DNA from: SZUA-430 sp036840015
Lineage (GTDB): Bacteria > Pseudomonadota > Alphaproteobacteria > Micropepsales > Micropepsaceae
Assembly: GCA_036840015.1 (NCBI GenBank)
Contig: DAISVV010000046.1
Coordinates: 1-15,679 of the forward strand
Direction: 5' to 3'
Length of the DNA stretch: 15,679 nt
The translations under genes and the position numbers were made by a program. Below the pieces are notes generated by a model that saw nothing but the letters and a program-made list of their open reading frames with translations, was not told the origin of the DNA and did no database searches. Position 1 is the stretch's first letter, and every line of letters starts with the position of its first letter. This document shows, piece by piece, positions 1 to 7,128 of the stretch.

Positions 1-1
1 G

Positions 2-505
2 CCTTACAACCTGTCGGCCGAGCAGGAGGCGCTAACGAAGGCTGTCGTTTCCGAATTCGCCGCGATGATGGCGAAGCTCGAAAGCCACCTTGAAGCCAAT
101 CCGGACGATGTCGAAGGGCTGAAGGCCATGGGCTGGGCGCAGATGCGCGCCGGCAAGCCCGAGAAGGCGATCGGGGCGCTCAAGCGGGCGGTGGAACTTG
201 CGCCGAAGGTCATTCAGTTGCTGGCGCTTTACGGGTAGACTCTGTTCGAAGCCGCCTCGGGCAAGGTCAGCGACGAGGCAATCGATGCGTTCAACCGCGT
301 GCTGGCGGGGAATGCGAAGGATCCCCGCGCCCTCTACTACAAGGGCCTGCGCCTGTCGCAGACGGGCGAACAGAAGGCCGCCCTCGACATGTGGATCGAG
401 CTCATCAAGGACAGCCCGAAAGATGCCGAGTGGCTGCCGCAGATACGCAAGCAGGCGCAGGACCTTGCGCTGAAGCTGAAGATCGATCCGAAGACGGTGC
501 CCTGA
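2..505 (+). pseudogene. ccmI: CcmI/CycH-like TPR protein, C-terminal part, with an in-frame TAG
   Basis: Read from base 2, the frame gives a 5'-truncated protein tail ending at TGA 503-505. It has TPR-like helices (PDDVEGLKAMGWAQMRAGKP, then DPRALYYKGLRLSQTGEQKA) and a closing DAEWLPQIRKQ segment. This matches the periplasmic TPR tail of CcmI/CycH, the apocytochrome c chaperone of the cytochrome c maturation system, which usually ends with a tryptophan-containing 'APW' stretch. The frame is broken by TAG at 236-238, between LLALYG and TLFEAA. In relatives this position lies inside a TPR helix and is usually Glu or Gln, so one change from GAG or CAG would explain it. The protein-like sequence on both sides argues for a recent nonsense mutation or a base-call error. 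A downstream GTG at 299 has no obvious role. The N-terminal membrane part is outside the window. The family call is fairly firm; the functional state is unknown. Confidence 0.7.
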
Positions 506-508
506 CGT

Positions 509-952
509 TCACCAGGAGCCGATGTCCCGGTCCTCGCCCTCGCCGCCGTCCTTGCCGTCGGCGCCCAGCGAACTGACGTCGACTTCGCCATGCAGGCCGG
601 GCGTGCGGTAGACATAGGAGCGCCCCCAGGGATCGATGATGCCGTCGCCGCGGGTCAGGTAGGGCCCATTCCACGATTGCGCGCCCTCGGGCCGCTCGAC
701 CAGCGCCTTCAGCCCCTGCTGCTCGGTGGGATAGGCGGCGTTGTCCATGCGGTACATGTCGAGTGCAGTGACGATGTTCTGGATCTGGATTTCGGCGACC
801 TTGACCTTCGATGTCGAGAGATAGCCAATCACGCGTGGTGCCGCGATCGCGATGACAAGGGCGAGGATGGCCAGCACGACGAGCAACTCAAGCAGCGAAT
901 AGCCTGCCTGCGCGAGGCCAGGTGCCGGGGCGTGGGATCGCTTCAGCGCCAT
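509..952 (-). CDS. gspG: T2SS major pseudopilin GspG
   Basis: A 147-residue protein that forms the body of the T2SS pseudopilus, which acts as a piston pushing folded exoproteins through the outer-membrane secretin. It has a short basic leader ending at Gly17. The class III cleavage context G|YSLLE follows, with Glu at mature position +5 (residue 22) and a hydrophobic helix (LLVVLAILALVIAIAAP). The GspG family then shows clearly: DMYRMDNAAYPTEQQGLKAL, a central NGPYL and DPWG segment, and an acidic C-terminus (GADGKDGGEGEDRDIGSW) that corresponds to the calcium-binding loop. The start is the ATG at 952-950, preceded by an AGGAGG Shine-Dalgarno (plus-strand cctcct, 965-970). A longer upstream frame exists but lies inside gspE. 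It is the last gene of the block, 7 bases after gspE, and ends 3 bases from the convergent ccmI-like gene. Confidence 0.96.
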   Translation of the reverse strand: MALKRSHAPAPGLAQAGYSLLELLVVLAILALVIAIAAPRVIGYLSTSKVKVAEIQIQNIVTALDMYRMDNAAYPTEQQGLKALVERPEGAQSWNGPYLTRGDGIIDPWGRSYVYRTPGLHGEVDVSSLGADGKDGGEGEDRDIGSW

Positions 953-959
953 GTGGTGT

Positions 960-2684
960 TCATTCCTCCTGCTGCGCGACGCGCGAGACTTCCTCGATCG
1001 TCGTTTCGCCCTCGAGAACCTTTCGCAGGCCGTTGCGGCGCAGCGTTTCCATGCCCTGCGCAACCGCTGCGGCCTGGATGGCGGATGCTCCTGCCTTCTC
1101 GAGGACGAGACGGCGCACATCTTCGCCCGGCACGAGGATTTCTGCAATCACCGTGCGGCCACGGAAGCCGGTGCCGCTGCAGGCGGGGCAGCCCGTGGCG
1201 GCGAACAGCGTCGTGCCTTGCGCAATCGAGAGGCCTGCGGCTGCAAACTCGTCACGCCACTCTGCCCGCACAGGCACGGGCGACCTGCAGGCGCGGCAAA
1301 GCGTGCGCACGAGCCGCTGCGAGACGATCCCCGAGATGGTCGAGGTCAGCAGGTACTCCTCCACACCCATGTCCATCAGGCGCGTGAGGGCGCCGGCGGC
1401 GCTGTTGGTGTGGACGGTCGACAGAACCGTGTGGCCGGTCAGCGCGGCCTGCACGGCGATGCGCGCGGTCTCGGCGTCGCGGATCTCGCCGACGAGGATC
1501 ACGTCGGGGTCGTGCCGGAGGACGGAGCGCAGGACGTGGGCGAAGGTCAGGCCGATCTCGGGCTTGACCTGGATCTGGTTCACGCCGGGGATGCGGTACT
1601 CGACGGGATCCTCGACCGAGAGGATCTTGCGTTCGGCTGCGTTCAGGCGCGCAAGCGCCGCGTAGAGCGTCGTGGTCTTGCCGCTTCCGGTCGGACCCGT
1701 CACGAGGATGATGCCGTTGGGACGGCGCAAGAGGCTCTCGATCCGCGCGTGCGCGTCGGCATCAAAGCCGAGGGCCTTCAAGTCAAGGGGTACCGATGAC
1801 TTGTCGAGGATTCGGATCACGGCGCATTCGCCGTGGGCCACAGGCGCGGTGGCGATGCGAAAATCGACCTCGCGTCCGCGGACCGGCATTTTCACGGCGC
1901 CGTCCTGCGGCAGGCGGCGTTCGGCGATGTTCAGGCCGCTCATGATCTTCAGGCGCGAGATGATCGCGGGCGCGAGTTCAATGGCAGCGGGCTCTTCTTC
2001 CTTGAGCACGCCATCGATGCGCACGCGGATGCGCAGGCGGCGTTCGAAGGGCTCGATGTGGATGTCCGATGCACCGGCCTCCACGGCGCGCGATATGAGG
2101 CTGTTCACGAAGCGGATGACGGGTGCTTCGCTCGCGCTTTCGCGCAGGCGCGCGAGGTCGGTCTCGGTGCCCTCTCCTGCCCCGCCGGTGGTGGCAGCCG
2201 CCAGGGCGCCGGCATCATCGAATTCATACAGCCTGCGCAGGCCTTGCTCGATGTCCGAGGCCGGAGCCGCCTTCACCCGGACCTTGCGACCGGTCGACAG
2301 GCCGATTGCAGAGATCACGAATTCATTGAGCGGGTCGGTGGTGGCGATCGTTACGGTGCCGGCATCGGCCGCCAGCAGGATGACGGCGTTGTCGCGCAGG
2401 AAGCGTTCTGTCACCTGGTCGGGCAGCACCGGTTCGAGCGGCAGTTCGTCAGGCGAGGCCAGCGGAATGCCGAGGGAAGCCTCGAAGGCCTGGATCAGGT
2501 CGCGCTCGGGTACGAGGCCCAGTTCCAGGAGGATGCGCGAGAGGCTCAGCGTGCTCTGTGCGGCGGCGCGGCGGGCGCGTTCGGCACCTTCCTCGTCCAG
2601 CTTGCCGGCGGCGAGCAGATTCGCAAGCAACCGGTCGGCGGGGCCGGGCGCTGGCGCTGTTCTTGCCGTTGCTTCGCTGTTCAT
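960..2684 (-). CDS. gspE: T2SS assembly ATPase GspE
   Basis: A 574-residue cytoplasmic hexameric ATPase that powers pseudopilus assembly. The N-terminal 150 residues form the T2SSE/MshE-type N domain that binds the inner-membrane platform. The catalytic core shows Walker A GPTGSGKT (330-337), an Asp box ILSVEDPVEY (354-363), Walker B DPDVILVGEIRD (392-403) and a His box TGHTVLSTVHTN (416-427). A zinc-binding tetracysteine follows: C463xxC466 and C499xxC502. The tetracysteine is typical of GspE/PilB and sets it apart from retraction ATPases. Length is normal for the family. The ATG at 2684 has only a weak ribosome site; a 22-base gap separates it from the prepilin peptidase upstream. The neighbouring O, K, J, I, H, F and G genes favour GspE over PilB. 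No GspL, its usual membrane anchor, is encoded in the window. Confidence 0.96.
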   Translation of the reverse strand: MNSEATARTAPAPGPADRLLANLLAAGKLDEEGAERARRAAAQSTLSLSRILLELGLVPERDLIQAFEASLGIPLASPDELPLEPVLPDQVTERFLRDNAVILLAADAGTVTIATTDPLNEFVISAIGLSTGRKVRVKAAPASDIEQGLRRLYEFDDAGALAAATTGGAGEGTETDLARLRESASEAPVIRFVNSLISRAVEAGASDIHIEPFERRLRIRVRIDGVLKEEEPAAIELAPAIISRLKIMSGLNIAERRLPQDGAVKMPVRGREVDFRIATAPVAHGECAVIRILDKSSVPLDLKALGFDADAHARIESLLRRPNGIILVTGPTGSGKTTTLYAALARLNAAERKILSVEDPVEYRIPGVNQIQVKPEIGLTFAHVLRSVLRHDPDVILVGEIRDAETARIAVQAALTGHTVLSTVHTNSAAGALTRLMDMGVEEYLLTSTISGIVSQRLVRTLCRACRSPVPVRAEWRDEFAAAGLSIAQGTTLFAATGCPACSGTGFRGRTVIAEILVPGEDVRRLVLEKAGASAIQAAAVAQGMETLRRNGLRKVLEGETTIEEVSRVAQQEE

Positions 2685-2706
2685 CGGAGGCGTCCGCGAT
2701 CCTGTT

Positions 2707-3462
2707 TCAGATTATCGACAACGGTCCGTGGAGCCATGTCAACCACAGACCCAGTGCAAGACCTGTGCCGATCGGTACCCTGGTTTCGGCGGAAACCTGC
2801 CGTCCTGCGCCGCGTTCGACGGCAAGCAGAAGCACATTTACCACGACCGCCCAGAGCAGGACTGTCCCAAGTCCCAGCGCGCCGGTCCAGGCGCCGGCAG
2901 CTGCAAAGAGCTTCACGTCGCCATAACCCAGTCCATCCCTGCCGCGCGCGCGCCGGTAAGCGAGCGCGAGGCCTGCGAGGATGCCTGCTGCAGCGAGGCT
3001 TGCGAGTGCGTGTTCCCAGATTGCGTCCGGCTCGAGCCAGAGGCAGGCAGCAAGGCCTGCCGGGATCAGGGGCAGTGTCAGGGCGTCCGAAAGGAACAGG
3101 CTGCGCAGGTCCATCGCCGCAAGGGCGAGCAAAGCCCAGCCGAGGAGCACTGTAATCATGAGCGCGCCCTCATCCACCACCAAGATGGCCCAGAGCACGA
3201 CGCCAAGTGCTGACAGCTCCATGATGGGGTAGATCGGATCGATCCTTGCGTCGCAGAACCGGCAGCGACCGCGCGCCACGAGCCATGACAGAACCGGCAC
3301 GAGGTCGCGCACGGCGAGGTCCTGGTGGCATGAGGGGCATCGCGAGCGACCCCGCACCACGTCCTGTCCCGCGGGCAGTCGCAGCGCCAGCACGCAGAGG
3401 AAACTGCCGACGAAGGGCGCGGCAACAAGAAGAAAGAGCGAGGTCGGCGCCAGCATGTCCAT
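2707..3462 (-). CDS. gspO: Prepilin peptidase GspO (A24 family)
   Basis: A 251-residue polytopic inner-membrane aspartic protease that removes the leader of pseudopilins at the Gly|aromatic site and methylates the new N-terminus. The cytoplasmic loop carries the zinc tetracysteine C42xxC45 and C67xxC70 (CPSC, CRFC) found in bifunctional enzymes. The two catalytic aspartates are visible as D118 in AAMDLR and D182 in the GYGDVK motif. The C-terminal ETRVPIGTGLALG matches the conserved end of the family. Seven or eight hydrophobic segments can be traced. The ATG at 3462 shares one base with the gspK TGA (TGATG), so the two are probably translationally coupled. Placement inside the T2SS block suggests a dedicated peptidase; whether it also serves type IV pili cannot be seen here. 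PilD is an equivalent name. Confidence 0.95.
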   Translation of the reverse strand: MDMLAPTSLFLLVAAPFVGSFLCVLALRLPAGQDVVRGRSRCPSCHQDLAVRDLVPVLSWLVARGRCRFCDARIDPIYPIMELSALGVVLWAILVVDEGALMITVLLGWALLALAAMDLRSLFLSDALTLPLIPAGLAACLWLEPDAIWEHALASLAAAGILAGLALAYRRARGRDGLGYGDVKLFAAAGAWTGALGLGTVLLWAVVVNVLLLAVERGAGRQVSAETRVPIGTGLALGLWLTWLHGPLSII

Positions 3463-4358
3463 CAGCTGGACCTTCCGGGTCGCGGGCAGGAGGCCGCAGC
3501 GCCCTCTCGTGCCGGGAACAAGGGCTCGACGCCGATGATCCAGTAGGGATCCTCGGGGTTGCCCGTGATGCGCACGGCGATGCGCTCGCCCCGACGGATG
3601 CGCCGGGTGGCATCCTCGAGCTCCACGGTGACTTCGTAGACGTCACCCGGTGTCACGAGTTCAGCGGTGGTCAGGTTGGCTGCCGGCGGCCCCAGGGACT
3701 GCGTGTCAATGCCAAGCTCGCGCTGGAGCGCGGGGGATGCATGCCTGACCTCGATGCCCGGTGCCTGTGTCAGGACCGTGAGGTCGCCGGCGACGCAGTC
3801 GAAGACCTCCCTTGTCATGCCCAGCACGAAGCGGGCCTGTGCGACCGAGCGGAAGAACCTGTTGGCTGGCGCATAGGTCCGGCCGGCCGCCTCGTATTGC
3901 CGGCGTTCGCCACCATTGGGCCTGACAAGCTCGTCACCATCACGCCAGTCTTCGACCGATGCGGCGATGGCGTCCGCCTGGTCGGGCGCTGCGCCGGCCG
4001 CGCGGAACGCGGTTGCGAGAAGTCCCGCATCGGCGAAGTTCAGGTCGACCTTGCCGCGCTCGGGGCGCGCTGACACCTTCACGCGAAAGCCGCCAACCTC
4101 GAACACTTGGGCCTTCTCGAGAAGTGTGGCCGGCTCTGCCTTCGCGCCGGCGATGGCGCTGGCGGCGAAGTCGAGGGCGCTGTCGATGGCCAGCTGGGCC
4201 TGGGTGCGCAGAAGATGCCGGCTTGTTGCGTCGACGGCGCCCCGCGAGGCGAGCACGATGCCGATCAGCAGCAGTGACAGGGCCGCGAGGAAGCCCAGCA
4301 CCGCCACGAGGGCCATGCCGCTTTCGCGTGTGCTGGCTGTGGGTGCACTTTCACGCAT
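3462..4358 (-). CDS. gspK: T2SS minor pseudopilin GspK
   Basis: A 298-residue large minor pseudopilin of the pseudopilus tip complex (GspH-I-J-K). The chosen ATG at 4358-4356 overlaps the gspJ stop by 8 bases and gives MRESAPTASTRESG followed by a hydrophobic helix starting MALVAVLGFLAALSLLLIG. Cleavage after Gly14 is expected. As usual for GspK there is no Glu at +5, which lets it cap the filament. The body shows the family features: GKVDLNFADAGLL, then the helical domain with VEDWRDGDE, PNGGERRQY and TYAPANRFF, an Asp- and Gly-rich stretch that holds calcium in known GspK. The same frame stays open upstream to 4658, but that part is antisense-like sequence inside gspJ. The stop overlaps gspO by one base. 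Confidence 0.93.
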   Translation of the reverse strand: MRESAPTASTRESGMALVAVLGFLAALSLLLIGIVLASRGAVDATSRHLLRTQAQLAIDSALDFAASAIAGAKAEPATLLEKAQVFEVGGFRVKVSARPERGKVDLNFADAGLLATAFRAAGAAPDQADAIAASVEDWRDGDELVRPNGGERRQYEAAGRTYAPANRFFRSVAQARFVLGMTREVFDCVAGDLTVLTQAPGIEVRHASPALQRELGIDTQSLGPPAANLTTAELVTPGDVYEVTVELEDATRRIRRGERIAVRITGNPEDPYWIIGVEPLFPAREGAAASCPRPGRSS

Positions 4359-5112
4359 GGCGGCACCCGAAGGAGACCGGATCGTAGATGCAAGCCGGGT
4401 CGCGCGAGATGCGCGGACGGACCAGAAGGTCGGGCCAGGGTTGCAGTCCCCTGACCCGCACGAGGATGAGGTCCGGTGCGCCTGACTGGTCGGCCCAGTC
4501 GTTGCGCCAGACGAGGGTGCCATCCTGGTCGCGGCGGGCATAGGCGAAGGTGATAGCGGTTGCTTGCGAGACAGCGATGCGCTGCTGGCGCGCCGGGTTT
4601 CCGGCCAGCGGCGTCCACGACAGAACCAGTTCCTGGCCTGTCGCCGTGTTCCTGACATCGAGCTCGAACCGGCTTACGCCGCCTGCGTCGACGGCCGCCG
4701 GCGCAAGGGCAAGGAAGCTCATGCGCGTTGGCGAGGCACGGAACAGGTCCGGATCGCCGGGCATGCCGGGATCGAGGTCGCGCGGAACCACGCGCTCGAG
4801 TACAGTGCGCAGAAGCGTGTGGCCCCCGGACATTATCTCGATCGCCTCGGCTTTTCGTGCGGATGCTTCCCACACGCGACCGCCGAAGCGCATCCCGTCA
4901 GCCATGACGAGGGCCATGATGCCGAGCAGCGCGAGCACGACGAGCAGTTCGGCCAGTGTGTCGCCGGCCCCGCGCTGCCGGTTCTTGGCGCCCTCGCCGG
5001 GCCTGGGAAGATCACACGCTCGAGGCTGACGCGCGCGGTTCCCGCGCGCGAAGGCCTGGACAGGGTCAGCCTGAGATGGACGGGCTTTCGGGCCAGCGGC
5101 TGGCGCGTCCAC
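4351..5112 (-). CDS. gspJ: T2SS minor pseudopilin GspJ (start uncertain)
   Basis: The tip pseudopilin that pairs with GspI and GspK. The frame contains the prepilin-like segment GAGDTLAELLVVLALLGIMA with Glu55 at +5, then GspJ-like sequence (GGRVWEASARKAEAIE, LLRTVLERVVPRDLDP) and a C-terminal CIYDPVSFGCR. The only ATG, GTG or TTG start in frame is the ATG at 5112. It gives 253 residues, a 50-residue leader before the predicted cleavage after Gly50, and a long overlap with gspI. Normal GspJ leaders are 5 to 20 residues. A start near 4989 would give about 212 residues, the usual size, but the codon there is GCC. Mature position +1 is Asp (G|DTLAE) rather than Phe, Tyr or Met. Identity is firm; the N-terminus is not. 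The stop overlaps the gspK start by 8 bases. Confidence 0.85.
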   Translation of the reverse strand: MDAPAAGPKARPSQADPVQAFARGNRARQPRACDLPRPGEGAKNRQRGAGDTLAELLVVLALLGIMALVMADGMRFGGRVWEASARKAEAIEIMSGGHTLLRTVLERVVPRDLDPGMPGDPDLFRASPTRMSFLALAPAAVDAGGVSRFELDVRNTATGQELVLSWTPLAGNPARQQRIAVSQATAITFAYARRDQDGTLVWRNDWADQSGAPDLILVRVRGLQPWPDLLVRPRISRDPACIYDPVSFGCRHA

Positions 5113-5381
5113 GCGGGATCGGCCGGCAGGACCTCGACCTCCCAGGTGTAAGGTGTCCCCTCGATCCGACCCGTGCGCTCGGCGGGCGGCCGACCGAGGG
5201 CCACGATGCGGTCCATTTCGGATTGTGCCGCCAGCACGGCTGCTTCATTCGCGGCGGCCGCGTCGATCGCGCGCAGGCCCGTGCCTGCGGTGCGCCAGGT
5301 GGCAAGCAGCACCATCGCGAGGATCGCAAAAGCGACCAGCGCCTCGACCAGCGTGAAGCCCTGCTGGCTGTGCGAGGTCAT
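4833..5381 (-). CDS. gspI: T2SS minor pseudopilin GspI (no stop at the expected end)
   Basis: A minor pseudopilin that nucleates the tip complex. The ATG at 5381-5379 overlaps the gspH TGA as ATGA. Leader MTSHSQQG is followed by FTLVEALVAFAILAMVLLATW, with cleavage after Gly8 and Glu at +5. The body continues in GspI style: AAVLAAQSEMDRIVALGRPP, TPYTWEVEVLP, and ends near RVSLERVIFPGP (residues 117-128). GspI proteins usually end about here, at 120 to 130 residues. In this sequence the frame runs on to TAA 4833-4835, giving 182 residues whose last 50 or so (Cys/Ser/Trp-rich) are the gspJ coding sequence read in the wrong frame. The natural end is probably near 4986-4990. Identity is secure from motif and context; the true 3' end is unresolved. 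Confidence 0.85.
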   Translation of the reverse strand: MTSHSQQGFTLVEALVAFAILAMVLLATWRTAGTGLRAIDAAAANEAAVLAAQSEMDRIVALGRPPAERTGRIEGTPYTWEVEVLPADPAWTRQPLARKPVHLRLTLSRPSRAGTARVSLERVIFPGPARAPRTGSAGPATHWPNCSSCSRCSASWPSSWLTGCASAVACGKHPHEKPRRSR

Positions 5382-5812
5382 GGCGCTGCCTCGATGATGA
5401 CGGGCGCATGCGGGGCGCGCTGGAGAAGCCGCAGCGTCTTGCGTCCGTTGCTGAGGACCAGGCGCCCGGAGACCGATCCGTCCCAGCCGATGACGATGGC
5501 GGGCGATGGCCCCGTGCCCTCGATCGAGGCCGTGGTCCCGCGGGAGAGTTCGATGGTCCGCCCATCGGAGGATGCGAGGCTTGCGCGCGGGCCACCTGGC
5601 AGCGACAGGGTAATGTCGCGCTGAAGATCCATCGCATCGGAACGCAATTCGCGGATCCGCGCCGCTGCAAGACGGGCATCGCTCTCGATTGTCAGGCTGT
5701 CCAGCGCCCTTGCCGCATAGGGAAGGCCCGCCGTCATCACGATGGCGAGGATCGCGATGACAACGAGAAGCTCGAGGAGCGAGTAACCGGCGCTGGCGCT
5801 TGAGTTTCTCAT
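5378..5812 (-). CDS. gspH: T2SS minor pseudopilin GspH
   Basis: A 144-residue minor pseudopilin thought to link the tip complex to the GspG filament. Leader MRNSSASAG is cleaved after Gly9, followed by YSLLELLVVIAILAIVMTAG with Glu at +5. This segment is nearly identical to the one in GspG at the other end of the block. Downstream, ARLAAARIRELRSDAMDLQRD and the glycine-rich beta section (TIELSRG, IGWDGSVSGRLVLSNG, LRLLQR) fit the GspH C-terminal beta domain. Start and stop both overlap neighbours by ATGA: with gspF at 5809-5812 and with gspI at 5378-5381. Confidence 0.93.
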   Translation of the reverse strand: MRNSSASAGYSLLELLVVIAILAIVMTAGLPYAARALDSLTIESDARLAAARIRELRSDAMDLQRDITLSLPGGPRASLASSDGRTIELSRGTTASIEGTGPSPAIVIGWDGSVSGRLVLSNGRKTLRLLQRAPHAPVIIEAAP

Positions 5813-7038
5813 GGGCCGATCGCCAGGTCGTTTGCAGCAAAGATGCCGCTGACGACGCCTGTCATGATCGCGGCGACCACGAGACCGAGGAAAATCGTCA
5901 TCATCGGCAGCAGCAGCGCCGAGAGACGGTCGACGCGGGTCTGCACGTCGCGTTCGAACATGTCGGCGGCTTCCTGCAGCATTGGCGCAAGGCGGCCAGT
6001 CTCTTCGCCGACGGCGACGAACTCGACGGCGAGACGGGGGAAGAGGCCTGCCTGCTCAAGCGCGGTGCGCAGGGTGCGGCCCTGGCGCACGTCGTTGATC
6101 ACGGCATCGAGGGCCTGGCGCATGAAGCGGTTCGAGAGGGCCTGCTGCGCCAGCTCGAGCGCGCGATTGAGCGGCATGCCGCCATCGACCAGCATGGCGA
6201 GGTTCCGGAAGAACTGTGCCGTCTGGTAATGGAGGGGAATGCCCAGCAGGTATCTTGCCTTTATCGCATGGCGGTCGAGGGCGAGCTGGGTTGCAGGCTG
6301 GCGCAGGAGATAGAGGCTGGCCACCAGCCCGGCCAGCAACACAACGGCAAGCGTGAAGCCGAAGGCATTCATGAAGCGCGACACCGCCAGCAGCATCGCC
6401 GCGGGCCAGGGGATGGCCGATCCGGCGCCGGCAAGCACCGGCTCGAGTTGCGGCAGAACGCTCGTGAAGATCAGCGTCAGCACGCCCAGCATGGTCACCA
6501 TGAGCAGTGCCGGGTAGATCATGGCGGAAACGAGCCTGTCGGAGAGCTGGCGCGTGCGCTCCTCGGCATCGGCGATGCGCGTCATGACTTCCGGCAGACG
6601 GCCGCTGGCCTCGCCGGCAGCCACCAGCCTTCGCATGGACTCGGGGAAGGCGTCGCCGGCGCGCGCCATTGCGGCCGAGAGCGTCTCGCCGCTGCGCAGG
6701 CTTTCCAGCATGGCATCGATCGTGGCGCGGGTTGCAGGTGTCGAGGCCAGTGCGGCCATCGTCGTGAGTGAACGCTCGACGTTGAGGCCCGCCTTCAGCA
6801 GAACGGCGAGTTCACGCAGCAGTGTCCCGCGGCTGCGCGCCTCAGCCATGCTGCCCCATGACGGCAGCCACGCCGACAGGCTCGCAGGCCCGCGCTGGAG
6901 CGGCTGCTCGGACAGTTGCAGGGGTGTGCGTCCCTGCTGGAGCAGGCGCTCGACAGCCATGCTGCGCGACGGCGCCTCAATGGTGCCGTGCGTCGGCTTT
7001 CCGTCCTTGCCCGCGGCTTCGTAGGAATAGATCGGCAC
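5809..7038 (-). CDS. gspF: T2SS inner-membrane platform protein GspF
   Basis: A 409-residue polytopic inner-membrane protein that couples GspE to pseudopilus growth. It starts MPIYSYEAAGKDGKP, the usual GspF beginning, from a GTG at 7038-7036 with a GAGGTAA ribosome site just upstream. Two homologous T2SSF cytoplasmic domains are visible, each with the signature AGEASGRLPEV (about 141-151) and VGEETGRLAPM (about 343-353). Hydrophobic segments lie near residues 168-192, 224-246 and 375-399. Length is standard. A TATGAT hexamer on the minus strand (plus 7060-7065) could be a -10 element for a gspF promoter inside the 90-base gap to the Sco-like gene, but no good -35 accompanies it. It is the first T2SS gene of the block. 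Confidence 0.96.
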   Translation of the reverse strand: MPIYSYEAAGKDGKPTHGTIEAPSRSMAVERLLQQGRTPLQLSEQPLQRGPASLSAWLPSWGSMAEARSRGTLLRELAVLLKAGLNVERSLTTMAALASTPATRATIDAMLESLRSGETLSAAMARAGDAFPESMRRLVAAGEASGRLPEVMTRIADAEERTRQLSDRLVSAMIYPALLMVTMLGVLTLIFTSVLPQLEPVLAGAGSAIPWPAAMLLAVSRFMNAFGFTLAVVLLAGLVASLYLLRQPATQLALDRHAIKARYLLGIPLHYQTAQFFRNLAMLVDGGMPLNRALELAQQALSNRFMRQALDAVINDVRQGRTLRTALEQAGLFPRLAVEFVAVGEETGRLAPMLQEAADMFERDVQTRVDRLSALLLPMMTIFLGLVVAAIMTGVVSGIFAANDLAIGP

Positions 7039-7128
7039 GAATGGTTACCTCGTGCCGCTATCATAGCCAAAGATGTCCAGGCTTCACATTTGGAACTGGA
7101 AACATCGTATCCGCCGGCGGGAGCGGGC

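Noticed and set aside
590..3213. Long plus-strand frames opposite gspG, gspE and gspO
   Set aside because: Products are Arg/Ala/Ser-rich without domains, while the minus strand encodes intact T2SS proteins.
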